Numbered from the stretch's first letter, positions 43,538-54,487 are shown. The stretch: DNA of 64,000 nt from Pseudomonas putida (GCF_030159595.1 NZ_BSKJ01000006.1:124001-188000), one strand, 5' to 3'. Notes: a model not told the origin generated them from the letters alone. Numbers and translations: made by a program.

Positions 43538-44407
43538 TCACTCTTCCACGCTCATGTATTCCTTGGCCCAGCGGATGTAATCCTCGGGCTGGGTGTAGGT
43601 GTGCGAGAGTTCGGTAGCGCTGAGGTTTTCCGACTTGTTCTGCTGGCCGCGCTGCAAGCGCAGGCAATCGTAGGTGGCCTTGATCGCGGCAAAGTAGGCC
43701 GCGTGACCATCGACTACGATGCGCACGCCCAAGCGCGCCAGGCGCGCGTCATCGCGCAGGCTCGGGTTGCCATAGGTGACCAGCATCAGCGGTACCGTCA
43801 GGTGCTCGGCAATTTGCTCAAGCTGCTCGAAGTCCTTCACGCCCACCATGCAGATGCCATCGGCACCGGCCTTCTGGTAGCTCTGCGTGCGCACGATGAT
43901 TTCTTCGGTGGTAAGCACGCCCGCATTGGTGCGAGCAATGATCGACAGCGACGAATCGACCCGCGCCTCCAGCGCCGCACGGATCTTGCCAACGCCCTCT
44001 TCGACCGGGATCAGGTCGGTGGACTTGCGCCCGAACTGGGCGGGCAGCAAGGTGTCTTCGATGGTCAGCGCAGCCACGCCGGCGCGCTCCAGCTCGATTA
44101 CCGTGCGCATCACGTTCAGTGCGTTGCCATAGCCATGGTCAGCGTCAGCCAGCACGGGCAGTTGTGCTACCCGGCCAATCCGTGTGGCCTGCTCGACGAA
44201 CTCGCTGAGGGTAATGAGGGCAAAGTCCGGCGCCGCCAGAACCTGCAACGAAGCGACCGAGCCACCGAGGATGCCGACCTCGAAGCCCAGGTCTGCGGCA
44301 ATGCGCGCCGACATCGGGTCGAACACCGAGGCGGTGTGGTAGCAGGAACCTGAAGCGAGCAGCTCGCGGAAGGCAAAACGCAGATCTTGATGGGAAGCCT
44401 TGGGCAT
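43538..44407 (-). CDS. Oxaloacetate decarboxylase-like protein (isocitrate lyase/PEP mutase superfamily)
   Basis: A 289-residue enzyme of the PEP mutase/isocitrate lyase superfamily. Motifs are [45 protein letters not shown] (metal-binding Asp pair), and [13 protein letters not shown] in place of the lyase KKCGH loop. This agrees with P. aeruginosa PA4872, a characterised oxaloacetate decarboxylase, as I recall it. GTG at 44413 is in frame, but the ATG at 44407 is 5 bp from GGAG. It may serve to remove oxaloacetate in the cytoplasm. Confidence 0.83.
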   Translation of the reverse strand: MPKASHQDLRFAFRELLASGSCYHTASVFDPMSARIAADLGFEVGILGGSVASLQVLAAPDFALITLSEFVEQATRIGRVAQLPVLADADHGYGNALNVMRTVIELERAGVAALTIEDTLLPAQFGRKSTDLIPVEEGVGKIRAALEARVDSSLSIIARTNAGVLTTEEIIVRTQSYQKAGADGICMVGVKDFEQLEQIAEHLTVPLMLVTYGNPSLRDDARLARLGVRIVVDGHAAYFAAIKATYDCLRLQRGQQNKSENLSATELSHTYTQPEDYIRWAKEYMSVEE

Positions 44408-44571
44408 GATCACTCCGCAATAAGTTGAAATTTGAACGGTAACTACCGACCCCTGTAATCGGGTCTACCTGACCTGTTCCAACCGTCGCCATCTGGGCGG
44501 TCATGCTCGACATGCAGGCAGAGGAATAAAAGGTGTGGGAGACAGACGCCTGGAAAAGCTGCGGCATATTG

Positions 44572-44590
44572 TTGCACCAAGCTGGTGCAA
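44572..44590. promoter_or_regulatory. NtrC-like binding site
   Basis: TTGCACCA-AGC-TGGTGCAA is a perfect dyad that contains the classical NtrC enhancer form TGCACCA-N3-TGGTGCA. It lies about 116 bp upstream of the start predicted from the sigma-54-like promoter, a normal enhancer distance. Confidence 0.65.
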
Positions 44591-44669
44591 GCCGCGGATT
44601 TCAGCCCCTGTGGCATACCAACGATATCACGCAGCCATGCTGCACTGGATGAATGCGCCAATGCCGATT

Positions 44670-44685
44670 CGGCATAGGGGATGCA
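44670..44685 (+). promoter_or_regulatory. Sigma-54-like promoter of the MFS pump
   Basis: CGGCATAGGGGATGCA has GG and GC separated by exactly 10 bp and shares GGCA and TGCA with the -24/-12 consensus; the first T and the C of CACG are not matched. Predicted start near 44697. A sigma-70 promoter cannot be excluded. Confidence 0.5.
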
Positions 44686-44768
44686 GATAGTACATAGGAA
44701 GCTACCTAACTCAGGTTACAATCCGACGTGCCCGCGAAGAGGCCGCCACAGACAAACAAGGTATTCCC

Positions 44769-46220
44769 GTGACCGCCGCCCTGCCCCCCACTACCCTGCG
44801 CAACGTGCTCACCGCCCTGATGCTGGCGATCTTCCTCGGTGCACTGGACCAGACCATCGTTGCCGTCTCGCTGCCTGCGATCTCGGCCCAGTTCAACGAT
44901 GTCGGCCTGCTGGCCTGGGTCATTTCCGGCTACATGGTGGCCATGACTGTGGCCGTGCCGATCTACGGCAAACTGGGCGACCTGTACGGTCGGCGGCGGA
45001 TGATTTTGACCGGCATCAGCCTGTTCACCCTGGCCTCGATCGCCTGCGCCATGGCCCAGGACATGCAGCAACTGGTGCTGGCCCGCGTGCTGCAAGGCAT
45101 TGGCGCAGGCGGTATGGTCTCGGTCAGCCAAGCCATCATCGGCGATTTCGTGCCACCGCGTGAGCGTGGTCGCTACCAGGGCTACTTCAGCAGCATGTAC
45201 GCAGTGGCCAGCGTCGCCGGGCCGGTGCTGGGTGGCTGGCTGACCGAGTATCTGTCGTGGCGCTGGGTGTTCTGGATCAACCTGCCGCTGGGGCTGGTTG
45301 CCTTGTGGGCGATCCGCCGTGCCCTCGGCGGCATGCCGGCGCAGCGCCGCGAGGCCCAGGTGGATTACCTCGGCGCCGTGCTGCTGATCCTCGGCCTGGG
45401 CAGCTTGTTACTGGGCATCACCTTGGTCGGTCAGGGCCACGTCTGGACCGATCCTGCCGTACTGGCGCTGTTCGCCTGCGCCGTACTGGGCCTGGCGCTG
45501 TTCATCGCTCATGAGCGCCGCTGCCCGGAGCCGCTATTGCCCTTGGGCCTGTTCAGCAATCGGGTGGCGGTGCTGTGCTGGGGGGTGATCTTTTTCGCCA
45601 GCTTCCAGTCGATTTCCCTGACGATGCTCATGCCGTTGCGCTACCAGGGCATCACGGGTGCTGGCGCCGACAGCGCCGCGCTACACCTGCTGCCACTGGC
45701 CATGGGACTGCCCTTGGGCGCCTTCACCGGCGGTCGCATGACCAGCCGGACCGGGCGCTACAAGCCGCAAATTCTGGCCGGTGCGTTGTTGATGCCAGTG
45801 GCCATTTTCGCCATGGCGTTGACCCCGCCACAAGCTGGGTGGCTCAGTGCATTGTTCATGCTGCTGACCGGTATTGCCTGCGGGTTGCAGTTCCCGACAT
45901 CGCTGGTAGGCACGCAAAGCGCGGTGGACAGCAAGGACATTGGCGTGGCCACCAGCACCACCAACCTGTTCCGTTCGCTGGGCGGGGCCATGGGCGTGGC
46001 TTGCATGTCCAGCCTGTTGCTGGCACTGCTGCACCAGGGCGGGTTCGACATGTTGGGCAACCCTTTACTGGGGAGCCTGAAGGCAGGTGAAGTGGACCTG
46101 GTCACACAAGGGCGCCTGCTTGAGACGTTCCGGCACTTGCTGATGGGGAGTGCGCTGATTGCGGTGCTCGGGCTTGTAGCGGCAGTGGCATTGCCCGACC
46201 GGCAACTGCGTGGACGCTGA
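44769..46220 (+). CDS. MFS multidrug transporter (EmrB/QacA, DHA2 family)
   Basis: A 483-residue proton-coupled exporter with 14 predicted helices. Motifs are FLGALDQTIVAVSLPAI (DHA2 helix 1), YGKLGDLYGRRRMILTG (motif A) and RVLQGIGAGGMVSVSQAIIGDFVPPRERGRYQGY with SVAGPVLGGWLTE (motif C). It starts at GTG. No membrane-fusion partner is adjacent, although it neighbours ttgR. The substrate is unknown; the upstream NtrC-like site raises the possibility of nitrogen-linked expression. Confidence 0.9.
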   Translation: MTAALPPTTLRNVLTALMLAIFLGALDQTIVAVSLPAISAQFNDVGLLAWVISGYMVAMTVAVPIYGKLGDLYGRRRMILTGISLFTLASIACAMAQDMQQLVLARVLQGIGAGGMVSVSQAIIGDFVPPRERGRYQGYFSSMYAVASVAGPVLGGWLTEYLSWRWVFWINLPLGLVALWAIRRALGGMPAQRREAQVDYLGAVLLILGLGSLLLGITLVGQGHVWTDPAVLALFACAVLGLALFIAHERRCPEPLLPLGLFSNRVAVLCWGVIFFASFQSISLTMLMPLRYQGITGAGADSAALHLLPLAMGLPLGAFTGGRMTSRTGRYKPQILAGALLMPVAIFAMALTPPQAGWLSALFMLLTGIACGLQFPTSLVGTQSAVDSKDIGVATSTTNLFRSLGGAMGVACMSSLLLALLHQGGFDMLGNPLLGSLKAGEVDLVTQGRLLETFRHLLMGSALIAVLGLVAAVALPDRQLRGR

Positions 46221-46304
46221 GGGTTCGGGGCCACCCGCTGACCCCGCCTTTAATCCCCGCTTAATACAAAGGGGAAACACTCCCTCACAATCCTTAACAA
46301 AGTG

Positions 46305-46937
46305 TCATTTGCGCAGCGCCGGGCTCAAGCGCAGCATATCCAGCCCGGTGTCGACCCATTTTTCGACATCACCCAACAGATCGACACTGTCTGGCAGCAA
46401 CAACCAGCGCCCGATCAGGCCATCGACATAGGCAAACATGGCCACCGCCGCGCGCTCGACATCCAGCTCGCCAGGCAACTGGCCCCGGCGCACGGCATTG
46501 GCCAGCGCCAGGGTGATGCCCTTGTGGCAATCCAGCACCGCACCCTGGCGCTGCTGGCGAATTTCACACATGTCATCGGTGAACTCGCACTTGTGATGCA
46601 GGATTTCATTGATACGCCGGGTTCGGGCATCGAGCACCAGCTCGTTGAACACCTGCAACAGCAGCTTGCGCATGCAGCCAAGCGGGTCGACTTCGTCCTC
46701 GCTTTCGCTCGCCCGCGCCAAATGGTCATGGGTCTCGTGCAGGCTGTCGAGCAACGCCTGCACCAGCTCGGCCTTGTTGTTGAAGTGCCAGTAGATAGCC
46801 CCCCGCGTCACACCTGCCAGTTCGGCGATGTCGGCCAGGGTGGTTCGCGCAACCCCGCGCTTGTAGAAGGCCTTTTCCGCCGCCTCGATAATCTGGGCGC
46901 GGGTTTCCTGGGCTTCCTCTTTGGTTCGACGGACCAT
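46305..46937 (-). CDS. ttgR: TetR-family repressor TtgR
   Basis: A 210-residue TetR regulator. The HTH is [42 protein letters not shown]. The C-terminal ligand domain has the TtgR sequence ([21 protein letters not shown]). TtgR represses ttgABC and itself, and releases DNA on binding antibiotics, flavonoids and other aromatic compounds. It is divergent from ttgA, sharing the operator region between them. Confidence 0.95.
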   Translation of the reverse strand: MVRRTKEEAQETRAQIIEAAEKAFYKRGVARTTLADIAELAGVTRGAIYWHFNNKAELVQALLDSLHETHDHLARASESEDEVDPLGCMRKLLLQVFNELVLDARTRRINEILHHKCEFTDDMCEIRQQRQGAVLDCHKGITLALANAVRRGQLPGELDVERAAVAMFAYVDGLIGRWLLLPDSVDLLGDVEKWVDTGLDMLRLSPALRK

Positions 46938-47062
46938 GGCAGTACAACCTCATCTGGCCCGAACGCGCAGCGCGTACGGGGAACGCTCCGGGGGCACCTC
47001 TGCGGGGAGCCTCACGGATGAGCTAATCAAGGGCTGTGGCGGTACCTAAGTACAACTCAGCG

Positions 47063-47096
47063 GTATTTACAAACAACCATGAATGTAAGTATATTC
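47063..47096. promoter_or_regulatory. TtgR operator / overlapping ttgR-ttgA promoters
   Basis: A pseudo-palindromic AT-rich stretch (TATTTACAAACAACCATGAATGTAAGTATA region) with half-sites TTTACA/TGTAAG. It agrees with the known TtgR operator location overlapping the divergent promoters. No exact boundary can be set from sequence alone. Confidence 0.75.
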
Positions 47097-47194
47097 CTTA
47101 GCAAGCTATTTATCCACCCGATAGCAATTTTTCCAGATCAAGACACTTCCACTACTCTTGAGCGTTTCCCTGCTCCAGCGACCCGAGGATCCTC

Positions 47195-48349
47195 ATGCAA
47201 TTCAAGCCAGCCGTTACCGCTCTGGTTTCCGCCGTCGCCCTGGCAACCCTGCTCAGTGGCTGTAAGAAAGAAGAAGCAGCGCCAGCGGCGCAGGCTCCTC
47301 AGGTCGGCGTCGTGACCATCCAGCCTCAAGCCTTCACCCTGACCTCGGAATTGCCGGGGCGTACCAGTGCCTACCGCGTGGCCGAAGTGCGCCCGCAGGT
47401 CAATGGCATCATTCTCAAGCGCCTGTTCAAGGAAGGCAGTGAGGTCAAGGAAGGCCAGCAGCTTTACCAGATCGACCCGTCCGTATACGAAGCCACCCTG
47501 GCCAACGCCCAGGCCAACCTGCAGGCTACCCGCTCGCTGGCCGAGCGCTACAAGCAGCTGATCGACGAACAGGCCGTCTCCAAGCAGGAATACGACGACG
47601 CCAATGCCAAACGATTGCAGGCTGAGGCTTCGTTGAAAAGTGCACAGATCGACCTGCGCTACACCAAGGTCCTGGCACCGATCAGCGGCCGTATCGGTCG
47701 TTCTTCGTTCACCGAGGGTGCCCTGGTGAGCAATGGCCAGACCAACGCCATGGCCACCATCCAGCAACTCGACCCGATCTACATCGACGTCACCCAGTCC
47801 ACCGCCGAGCTGCTCAAGCTGCGCCGTGACCTGGAAAGCGGCCAACTGCAGAAGGCTGGCGACAACGCCGCCTCGGTGCAATTGGTGCTGGAAGACGGCA
47901 GCCTGTTCAAACAGGAAGGCCGCCTGGAGTTCTCCGAAGTCTCGGTCGACGAAACCACTGGCTCGGTTACCTTGCGCGCGATCTTCCCCAACCCCGACCA
48001 CACCCTGCTGCCTGGTATGTTCGTGCATGCGCGACTGAAAGCCGGGGTCAACGCCAACGCCATCCTGGCCCCGCAACAGGGCGTGACCCGTGACCTCAAA
48101 GGCGCACCGACCGCACTGGTGGTCAACCAGGAGAACAAGGTCGAGCTGCGCCAACTCAAGGCCAACCGTACCCTGGGCAGCGACTGGCTGATCGAGGAAG
48201 GCCTGAACCCGGGTGACCGCCTGATCACCGAAGGGCTGCAATATGTCCGCCCGGGCGTAGAAGTGAAGGTCAGCGAAGCCACCAACGTCCAGAAGCCGGG
48301 TAGCCCTGATCAGGCCAACGCGACGAAAGCAGACGCCAAAGCGGAGTAA
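47195..48349 (+). CDS. ttgA: RND efflux periplasmic adaptor TtgA
   Basis: A 384-residue membrane-fusion protein. The lipobox LLSGC (Cys24 region) makes it a lipoprotein anchored to the inner membrane. Lipoyl/barrel-sandwich halves (RPQVNGIILKRLFKEGSEVKEGQ; LRYTKVLAPISGRIGRSS) flank a coiled-coil hairpin (about 95-170). It links TtgB to TtgC. TtgABC exports antibiotics and, to a lesser degree, solvents. The gene starts 257 bp from divergent ttgR. Confidence 0.96.
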   Translation: MQFKPAVTALVSAVALATLLSGCKKEEAAPAAQAPQVGVVTIQPQAFTLTSELPGRTSAYRVAEVRPQVNGIILKRLFKEGSEVKEGQQLYQIDPSVYEATLANAQANLQATRSLAERYKQLIDEQAVSKQEYDDANAKRLQAEASLKSAQIDLRYTKVLAPISGRIGRSSFTEGALVSNGQTNAMATIQQLDPIYIDVTQSTAELLKLRRDLESGQLQKAGDNAASVQLVLEDGSLFKQEGRLEFSEVSVDETTGSVTLRAIFPNPDHTLLPGMFVHARLKAGVNANAILAPQQGVTRDLKGAPTALVVNQENKVELRQLKANRTLGSDWLIEEGLNPGDRLITEGLQYVRPGVEVKVSEATNVQKPGSPDQANATKADAKAE

Positions 48350-48352
48350 ACC

Positions 48353-51300
48353 ATGTCGAAGTTCTTTATCGATCGCCCGATCTTCGCCTGGGTGATCGCC
48401 TTGGTGATCATGCTGGTCGGCGCCTTGTCGATCCTGAAGCTGCCGATCAACCAGTACCCCAGCATCGCGCCGCCGGCCATCGCCATTGCCGTGACCTACC
48501 CGGGCGCCTCGGCGCAAACCGTGCAGGACACCGTGGTACAGGTGATCGAGCAGCAGCTCAACGGTATCGACAACCTGCGCTATGTGTCGTCGGAAAGTAA
48601 CTCCGACGGCAGCATGACCATTACCGCCACCTTCGAGCAGGGCACCAACGCCGACACCGCGCAGGTTCAGGTACAGAACAAGCTGAACCTGGCCACCCCG
48701 CTGCTGCCGCAAGAAGTGCAGCAGCAGGGTATCCGTGTCACCAAGGCCGTTAAAAACTTCCTGCTGGTGATCGGCCTGGTGTCCGAAGACGGCAGCATGA
48801 CCAAGGACGACCTGGCCAACTACATCGTCTCCAACATGCAGGACCCGATCTCGCGTACGGCCGGTGTAGGTGACTTCCAGGTGTTCGGTGCGCAGTACGC
48901 CATGCGTATCTGGCTCGATCCGGCCAAACTGAACAAGTTCCAGCTGACCCCGGTCGACGTCAAGACCGCCGTGGCCGCGCAGAACGTGCAGGTGTCCTCC
49001 GGCCAACTCGGCGGCCTGCCAGCCTTGCCGGGCACCCAGCTGAACGCCACCATCATCGGCAAGACCCGTCTGCAGACTGCCGAGCAGTTCGAAAAGATCC
49101 TGCTCAAGGTCAACACCGACGGTTCGCAAGTACGTCTTGGTGACGTTGCCCAGGTCGGCCTGGGCGGTGAAAACTACGCGGTCAGCGCCCAGTTCAACGG
49201 CAAGCCGGCCTCTGGCCTGGCGGTCAAACTGGCCACTGGCGCTAACGCTCTGGACACCGCCAAGGCACTGCGCCAGACCATCAGCGACCTGGAACCCTTC
49301 TTCCCACCTGGGGTGAAAGCGGTATTCCCTTACGACACCACCCCGGTGGTCACTGAGTCGATCAGCGGGGTAATCCACACCCTGATCGAAGCTGTGGTCC
49401 TGGTGTTCCTGGTGATGTACCTGTTCCTGCAGAACTTCCGCGCCACCATCATCACCACCATGACCGTACCGGTGGTATTGCTGGGTACGTTCGGCATCCT
49501 TGCCGCCGCAGGCTTCAGCATCAACACCCTGACCATGTTCGCCATGGTGCTGGCCATCGGCTTGCTGGTGGACGACGCCATCGTCGTGGTGGAGAACGTC
49601 GAACGGGTCATGTCTGAAGAAGGCTTGCCGCCCAAAGAGGCGACCAAGCGCTCGATGGAGCAGATCCAGGGGGCCCTGGTGGGTATCGCCCTGGTGCTGT
49701 CGGCGGTACTGCTGCCCATGGCCTTCTTCGGCGGCTCCACGGGTGTGATCTACCGACAGTTCTCCATCACCATCGTCTCGGCCATGGGCCTGTCGGTGCT
49801 GGTAGCGCTTATCTTCACCCCGGCCCTGTGCGCCACCATGCTCAAGCCGCTGAAGAAGGGCGAACACCATGTGGCCAAGCGTGGTTTCTTCGGCTGGTTC
49901 AACCGCAACTTCGACCGCAGCGTAAACGGCTACGAACGCAGCGTCGGCACCATCCTGCGCAACAAGGTGCCGTTCCTGCTGGCCTATGCTCTGATCGTGG
50001 TCGGCATGATCTGGCTGTTCGCCCGCATCCCCACCGCGTTCCTGCCAGAAGAAGACCAAGGCGTACTGTTCGCCCAGGTGCAGACACCGGCCGGTTCGAG
50101 TGCCGAGCGCACCCAGGTGGTGGTCGACCAGATGCGTGAGTATCTGCTGAAAGAAGAAGCCGACACGGTGGCTTCGGTGTTCACCGTCAACGGCTTCAAC
50201 TTCGCCGGCCGTGGCCAGAGTTCGGGTATGGCGTTCATCATGCTCAAACCATGGGGCGAGCGTTCTGCCGAGAACAGTGTGTTCAACCTGGCTCAACGCG
50301 CCCAGCAGCACTTCTTCACCTTCCGCGATGCAATGGTGTTCGCCTTCGCCCCGCCAGCGGTGCTCGAACTGGGCAACGCAACCGGCTTCGACGTGTTCCT
50401 GCAGGACCGCGGCGGTATCGGCCACGCGAAGTTGATGGAAGCGCGCAACCAGTTCCTGGCCAAGGCGGCGCAAAGCAAAATCCTGATGGCAGTGCGCCCT
50501 AACGGCCTGAACGACGAGCCGCAGTACCAGCTGACCATTGATGACGAACGTGCCAGCGCCCTGGGCGTGACCATCGCCGACATCAACAACACCCTCTCGA
50601 TTGCCTTGGGTGCCAGCTACGTCAACGACTTCATCGACCGCGGCCGGGTCAAGAAGGTGTACATCCAGGGCGAACCCAACGCACGGATGAGCCCGGAAGA
50701 CCTGCAGAAATGGTATGTGCGCAATGGCGCTGGCGAGATGGTGCCGTTCTCCTCCTTCGCCAAGGGCGAATGGACCTACGGTTCGCCGAAGCTGTCGCGT
50801 TACAACGGTGTCGAGGCGATGGAAATCCTGGGTGCACCAGCGCCAGGCTACAGTACTGGTGAAGCCATGGCCGAGGTCGAGCGCATTGCTGGCGAACTGC
50901 CAAGCGGCGTCGGCTTCTCCTGGACCGGCATGTCCTACGAGGAAAAACTCTCCGGTTCGCAAATGCCGGCGCTGTTCGCCCTCTCGGTACTGTTCGTGTT
51001 CCTGTGCCTGGCAGCCCTGTACGAAAGCTGGTCGATCCCGATCGCCGTGGTCCTGGTAGTACCGCTGGGTATCATCGGTGCCCTGATCGCCACCAGCCTG
51101 CGCGGTTTGTCCAACGACGTGTACTTCCTGGTCGGCCTGTTGACCACCATCGGCCTGGCGGCAAAGAACGCCATTCTGATCGTCGAGTTCGCCAAGGAGC
51201 TGCACGAACAAGGCCGCAGCCTGTATGACGCGGCGATCGAGGCGTGCCGCATGCGTCTGCGCCCGATCATCATGACCTCGCTGGCGTTCATCCTCGGCGT

Positions 51301-51505
51301 GGTACCGTTGACTATCGCCAGCGGCGCCGGCGCCGGCAGCCAGCACGCCATCGGTACTGGTGTGATCGGCGGCATGATCAGTGCGACCGTGCTGGCTATC
51401 TTCTGGGTCCCCCTGTTCTTCGTCGCAGTGTCGTCGCTGTTCGGCAGCAAAGAGCCGGAAAAAGACGCCACCCCTGAAACTCCACGTTATGAGGCTGGGC
51501 AATGA
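48353..51505 (+). CDS. ttgB: RND multidrug efflux transporter TtgB
   Basis: A 1050-residue inner-membrane pump of the HAE1 family, proton-driven. The N-terminus [17 protein letters not shown] is typical. Helix 4 carries the essential Asp pair in [16 protein letters not shown] (about 407-408), and the second half repeats the topology ([17 protein letters not shown]). Two large periplasmic loops form the porter and docking domains. It starts 3 bp after ttgA and overlaps ttgC by 4 bp. Confidence 0.97.
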   Translation: MSKFFIDRPIFAWVIALVIMLVGALSILKLPINQYPSIAPPAIAIAVTYPGASAQTVQDTVVQVIEQQLNGIDNLRYVSSESNSDGSMTITATFEQGTNADTAQVQVQNKLNLATPLLPQEVQQQGIRVTKAVKNFLLVIGLVSEDGSMTKDDLANYIVSNMQDPISRTAGVGDFQVFGAQYAMRIWLDPAKLNKFQLTPVDVKTAVAAQNVQVSSGQLGGLPALPGTQLNATIIGKTRLQTAEQFEKILLKVNTDGSQVRLGDVAQVGLGGENYAVSAQFNGKPASGLAVKLATGANALDTAKALRQTISDLEPFFPPGVKAVFPYDTTPVVTESISGVIHTLIEAVVLVFLVMYLFLQNFRATIITTMTVPVVLLGTFGILAAAGFSINTLTMFAMVLAIGLLVDDAIVVVENVERVMSEEGLPPKEATKRSMEQIQGALVGIALVLSAVLLPMAFFGGSTGVIYRQFSITIVSAMGLSVLVALIFTPALCATMLKPLKKGEHHVAKRGFFGWFNRNFDRSVNGYERSVGTILRNKVPFLLAYALIVVGMIWLFARIPTAFLPEEDQGVLFAQVQTPAGSSAERTQVVVDQMREYLLKEEADTVASVFTVNGFNFAGRGQSSGMAFIMLKPWGERSAENSVFNLAQRAQQHFFTFRDAMVFAFAPPAVLELGNATGFDVFLQDRGGIGHAKLMEARNQFLAKAAQSKILMAVRPNGLNDEPQYQLTIDDERASALGVTIADINNTLSIALGASYVNDFIDRGRVKKVYIQGEPNARMSPEDLQKWYVRNGAGEMVPFSSFAKGEWTYGSPKLSRYNGVEAMEILGAPAPGYSTGEAMAEVERIAGELPSGVGFSWTGMSYEEKLSGSQMPALFALSVLFVFLCLAALYESWSIPIAVVLVVPLGIIGALIATSLRGLSNDVYFLVGLLTTIGLAAKNAILIVEFAKELHEQGRSLYDAAIEACRMRLRPIIMTSLAFILGVVPLTIASGAGAGSQHAIGTGVIGGMISATVLAIFWVPLFFVAVSSLFGSKEPEKDATPETPRYEAGQ

Positions 51506-52956
51506 CCAAGTCTTTGTTGTCCCTGGCGGTAACCGCTTTCATTCTTGGCGGCTGCTCGCTGATCCCCGACTACCAGACCCCGGACGCGCCGGTGGCAGCG
51601 CAGTGGCCGCAAGGCCCTGCGTACTCGCCGACACAGTCGGCGGACGTTGCCGCCGCCGAACAGGGCTGGCGCCAGTTCTTCCACGACCCGGCGCTGCAGC
51701 AACTGATCCAGACCTCGCTGGTCAACAACCGCGACCTGCGTGTTGCCGCGTTGAACATCGACGCTTACCGCGCGCAATACCGCATCCAGCGCGCGGACCT
51801 GTTCCCGGCGGTTTCGGCTACCGGCAGCGGCAGCCGCCAGCGGTTGCCGGCGAACATGTCGACCTCCGGTGAGTCCAGCATCAGCAGCCAATATTCGGCC
51901 ACTTTGGGCGTCAGTGCCTATGAGCTGGACCTGTTCGGCCGTGTGCGCAGCCTGACCGAGCAGGCTCTGGAAACCTACCTGTCCAGCGAGCAGGCACGTC
52001 GCTCCACGCAAATCGCCCTGGTGGCCAGCGTGGCCAACGCCTACTACACCTGGCAAGCCGACCAGGCGCTGTTCAAGTTGACCGAAGAAACGCTGAAGAC
52101 CTACGAGGAAAGCTACAACCTCACCCGTCGCAGCAATGAAGTCGGCGTGGCTTCGGCACTGGACGTCAGCCAGGCGCGCACCGCTGTGGAAGGTGCCCGG
52201 GTCAAGTACTCGCAGTACCAGCGCCTGGTCGCCCAGGACGTCAACAGCCTGACCGTGCTGCTGGGCACCGGCATTCCGACAGACCTGGCCAAGCCACTGG
52301 AGCTCAATGCCGACCAGCTGGCCGAAGTACCGGCCGGCCTGCCGTCGGACATCCTCCAGCGTCGCCCGGACATCCAGGAAGCCGAACACCTGCTCAAGGC
52401 CGCCAACGCCAATATCGGCGCCGCCCGTGCAGCGTTCTTCCCGAGCATCAGCCTGACAGCCAACGCCGGGAGCATCAGCCCCGACATGGGTCACCTGTTC
52501 GCAGGCGGCCAAGGCACCTGGCTGTTCCAGCCGCAGATCAACCTGCCGATCTTCAACGCCGGCAGCCTGAAGGCCAGCCTGGACTACTCGAAGATCCAGA
52601 AGGACATCAACGTCGCCAAGTACGAGAAAACCATCCAGACCGCCTTCCAGGAAGTCTCCGATGGCCTCGCGGCGCGCAAGACCTTCGAGGAGCAGTTGCA
52701 GGCACAACGCGACCTGGTGCAGGCGAACCAGGACTACTACCGCCTGGCCGAACGCCGCTACCGCATCGGTATCGACAGCAACCTGACCTTCCTCGACGCC
52801 CAGCGCAACCTGTTCAGCGCCCAGCAGTCGCTGATTACCGACCGCCTGTCGCAGCTGACCAGCGAGGTCAACCTGTACAAGGCGCTCGGCGGTGGCTGGT
52901 ACGAGCAGACCGGGCAGGCCAACCAGCAGGCCTCGGTGGAAACACCGAAAGGCTGA
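51502..52956 (+). CDS. ttgC: Outer-membrane efflux channel TtgC (TolC/OprM family)
   Basis: A 484-residue outer-membrane lipoprotein with lipobox ILGGC. Two OEP repeats are visible. [49 protein letters not shown] is the first helical hairpin (residues about 172-225), and [21 protein letters not shown] belongs to the second. [26 protein letters not shown] is the family signature. It completes the TtgABC tripartite pump and overlaps ttgB by 4 bp. Confidence 0.96.
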   Translation: MTKSLLSLAVTAFILGGCSLIPDYQTPDAPVAAQWPQGPAYSPTQSADVAAAEQGWRQFFHDPALQQLIQTSLVNNRDLRVAALNIDAYRAQYRIQRADLFPAVSATGSGSRQRLPANMSTSGESSISSQYSATLGVSAYELDLFGRVRSLTEQALETYLSSEQARRSTQIALVASVANAYYTWQADQALFKLTEETLKTYEESYNLTRRSNEVGVASALDVSQARTAVEGARVKYSQYQRLVAQDVNSLTVLLGTGIPTDLAKPLELNADQLAEVPAGLPSDILQRRPDIQEAEHLLKAANANIGAARAAFFPSISLTANAGSISPDMGHLFAGGQGTWLFQPQINLPIFNAGSLKASLDYSKIQKDINVAKYEKTIQTAFQEVSDGLAARKTFEEQLQAQRDLVQANQDYYRLAERRYRIGIDSNLTFLDAQRNLFSAQQSLITDRLSQLTSEVNLYKALGGGWYEQTGQANQQASVETPKG

Positions 52957-52975
52957 TTGAGTCTGTAGCAGCATC

Positions 52976-53001
52976 AAGCCCACCTTCGCGGTGGGCTTTT
53001 T
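52976..53001 (+). terminator. Rho-independent terminator of ttgABC
   Basis: AAGCCCACC (52976-52984), loop TTCGC, GGTGGGCTT (52990-52998), then a T run. It lies 20 bp after the ttgC stop. Confidence 0.9.
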
Positions 53002-53067
53002 GTTATCTGCTGCCTGTACCCGCGAAGTGGCCGGCACGGGAAAACAATTAACTAACTGGAACATTCC

Positions 53068-53082
53068 GTTCGATAATCGCCC
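53068..53082 (+). promoter_or_regulatory. PcaR-box-like sequence upstream of the porin gene
   Basis: GTTCGATAATCGCCC differs at one base from the 15 bp PcaR box I remember (GTTCGATAATCGCAC). Related boxes stand before pcaF and pcaK in this window. It lies 152 bp upstream of the porin ATG. Confidence 0.65.
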
Positions 53083-53233
53083 CGTTCCGTTTGCGGCGAA
53101 TTGCCTCACCCCCGCGCTACCCCGCAACATCCCCTTACGCAACGTTGCCCAAGTTCATCAAAAAGACCCGCACCTGCAGGCTCGATCCAGCAGTGCACCG
53201 GCTCGCCCCATAAAAACAAGAGATCCACGACAG

Positions 53234-54487
53234 ATGAGCACTTTTCAACCCGCACGCCAGCTGCTGCCCGGCCTGTTGGCCATGTCCTGCACCTTCCCGC
53301 TGTTCGCCGCCGAAGGCGGTTTCATGGAGGACGCCAAGGCCACCCTCAACCTGCGCAACTTCTACATCAACCGCAACTTCGTCGACCCGGCCCACCCGCA
53401 GGGCAAGGCCGAAGAATGGACACAGAGCTTCATTCTCGACGCCCGCTCCGGCTTCACCCAAGGCACCGTCGGTTTCGGTGTGGATGTACTGGGCATGTAC
53501 TCGGTCAAGCTCGACGGCGGCAAAGGCACCACCAATACGCACCTGCTGCCCGTGCATGACGACGGCCGCCCGGCCGATGACTTCGGCCGCCTGGGTGTGG
53601 CGCTGAAAGCCAAGCTGTCCGAGACCGAGCTGAAAGTCGGTGAATGGATGCCAGTACTGCCCATTCTGCGCTCGGACGATGGGCGCTCACTGCCGCAGAC
53701 CTTTCGCGGCGGCCAGCTGACCTCGAAGGAAATCGCCGGCCTGACCCTGTATGCCGGCCAGTTCCGCGGCAACAGCCCGCGCAACGACGCCAGCATGGAA
53801 GACATGTCGATGAACGGCAAAGGCGCGTTCACCTCCGATCGTTTCAACTTCGGCGGCGGTGAATACACCTTCAACGACAAACGCACCATGATTGGCCTGT
53901 GGGATGCCCAGCTCAAGGACATCTACCGCCAGCAATACCTCAACCTGACGCACAGCCAGCCGCTGGGCGACTGGACCCTGGGCGCCAACCTTGGCTACTT
54001 CATCGGCAAGGAAGACGGCGCCGAACGCGCCGGCAAGCTGGACAACCGCACCGCCTCCGCCTTGCTCTCGGCACGCTACCAAGGCCACACGTTCTACGTC
54101 GGCCTGCAGAAGGTCAGCGGCGACGATGCCTGGATGCGGGTCAACGGCACCAGTGGCGGCACCCTGGCCAACGACAGCTACAACTCCAGCTTCGACAATG
54201 CCAAGGAACGCTCCTGGCAGGTGCGCCATGACTTCAACTTCGCCACCGTTGGCGTGCCTGGGCTGACCTTGATGAACCGCTACATCAAGGGTGACAACGT
54301 CACCGTGGGCAGCGTGGACGATGGCAAGGAGTGGGCCCGGGAGACCGAGCTGGCTTATGTGGTGCAGTCGGGTAGTTTCAAGGACCTGTCGGTGAAATGG
54401 CGCAACTCCACCATGCGCCGGGACTTCAGCACCAATGCGTTCGATGAGAACCGGTTGATTGTGAGTTACCCGCTGAATCTCCTCTGA
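53234..54487 (+). CDS. OprD-family porin (BenF/OpdK-like aromatic acid porin)
   Basis: A 417-residue outer-membrane porin. The signal peptide is MSTFQPARQLLPGLLAMSCTFPLFA. The mature part follows the OprD plan (ATLNLRNFYINRNFVDP, EWTQSFILDARSGFTQGTVGFGVDVLGMYSVKLDGG) and ends VSYPLNLL. The frame is open upstream to 52991, but that part contains the PcaR-like box and no signal peptide. Beside pca genes, it probably admits aromatic acids such as protocatechuate or 4-hydroxybenzoate. It is clearly paralogous to the porin at 9943. Confidence 0.88.
   Translation: MSTFQPARQLLPGLLAMSCTFPLFAAEGGFMEDAKATLNLRNFYINRNFVDPAHPQGKAEEWTQSFILDARSGFTQGTVGFGVDVLGMYSVKLDGGKGTTNTHLLPVHDDGRPADDFGRLGVALKAKLSETELKVGEWMPVLPILRSDDGRSLPQTFRGGQLTSKEIAGLTLYAGQFRGNSPRNDASMEDMSMNGKGAFTSDRFNFGGGEYTFNDKRTMIGLWDAQLKDIYRQQYLNLTHSQPLGDWTLGANLGYFIGKEDGAERAGKLDNRTASALLSARYQGHTFYVGLQKVSGDDAWMRVNGTSGGTLANDSYNSSFDNAKERSWQVRHDFNFATVGVPGLTLMNRYIKGDNVTVGSVDDGKEWARETELAYVVQSGSFKDLSVKWRNSTMRRDFSTNAFDENRLIVSYPLNLL

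Larger units (their letters stand above)
44408..44768. other. Divergent intergenic region with NtrC-like and sigma-54-like sites
   Basis: 361 bp between the oxaloacetate decarboxylase-like gene and the MFS pump. It holds the NtrC-like dyad at 44572-44590, a sigma-54-like promoter at 44670-44685, and a truncated REP-like stretch near 44729. No ORF is convincing. Confidence 0.5.

Noticed and set aside
47138..51502. 1454-codon minus-strand ORF across ttgA and ttgB
   Set aside because: It has no recognisable domain and lies antisense to two clear efflux genes.
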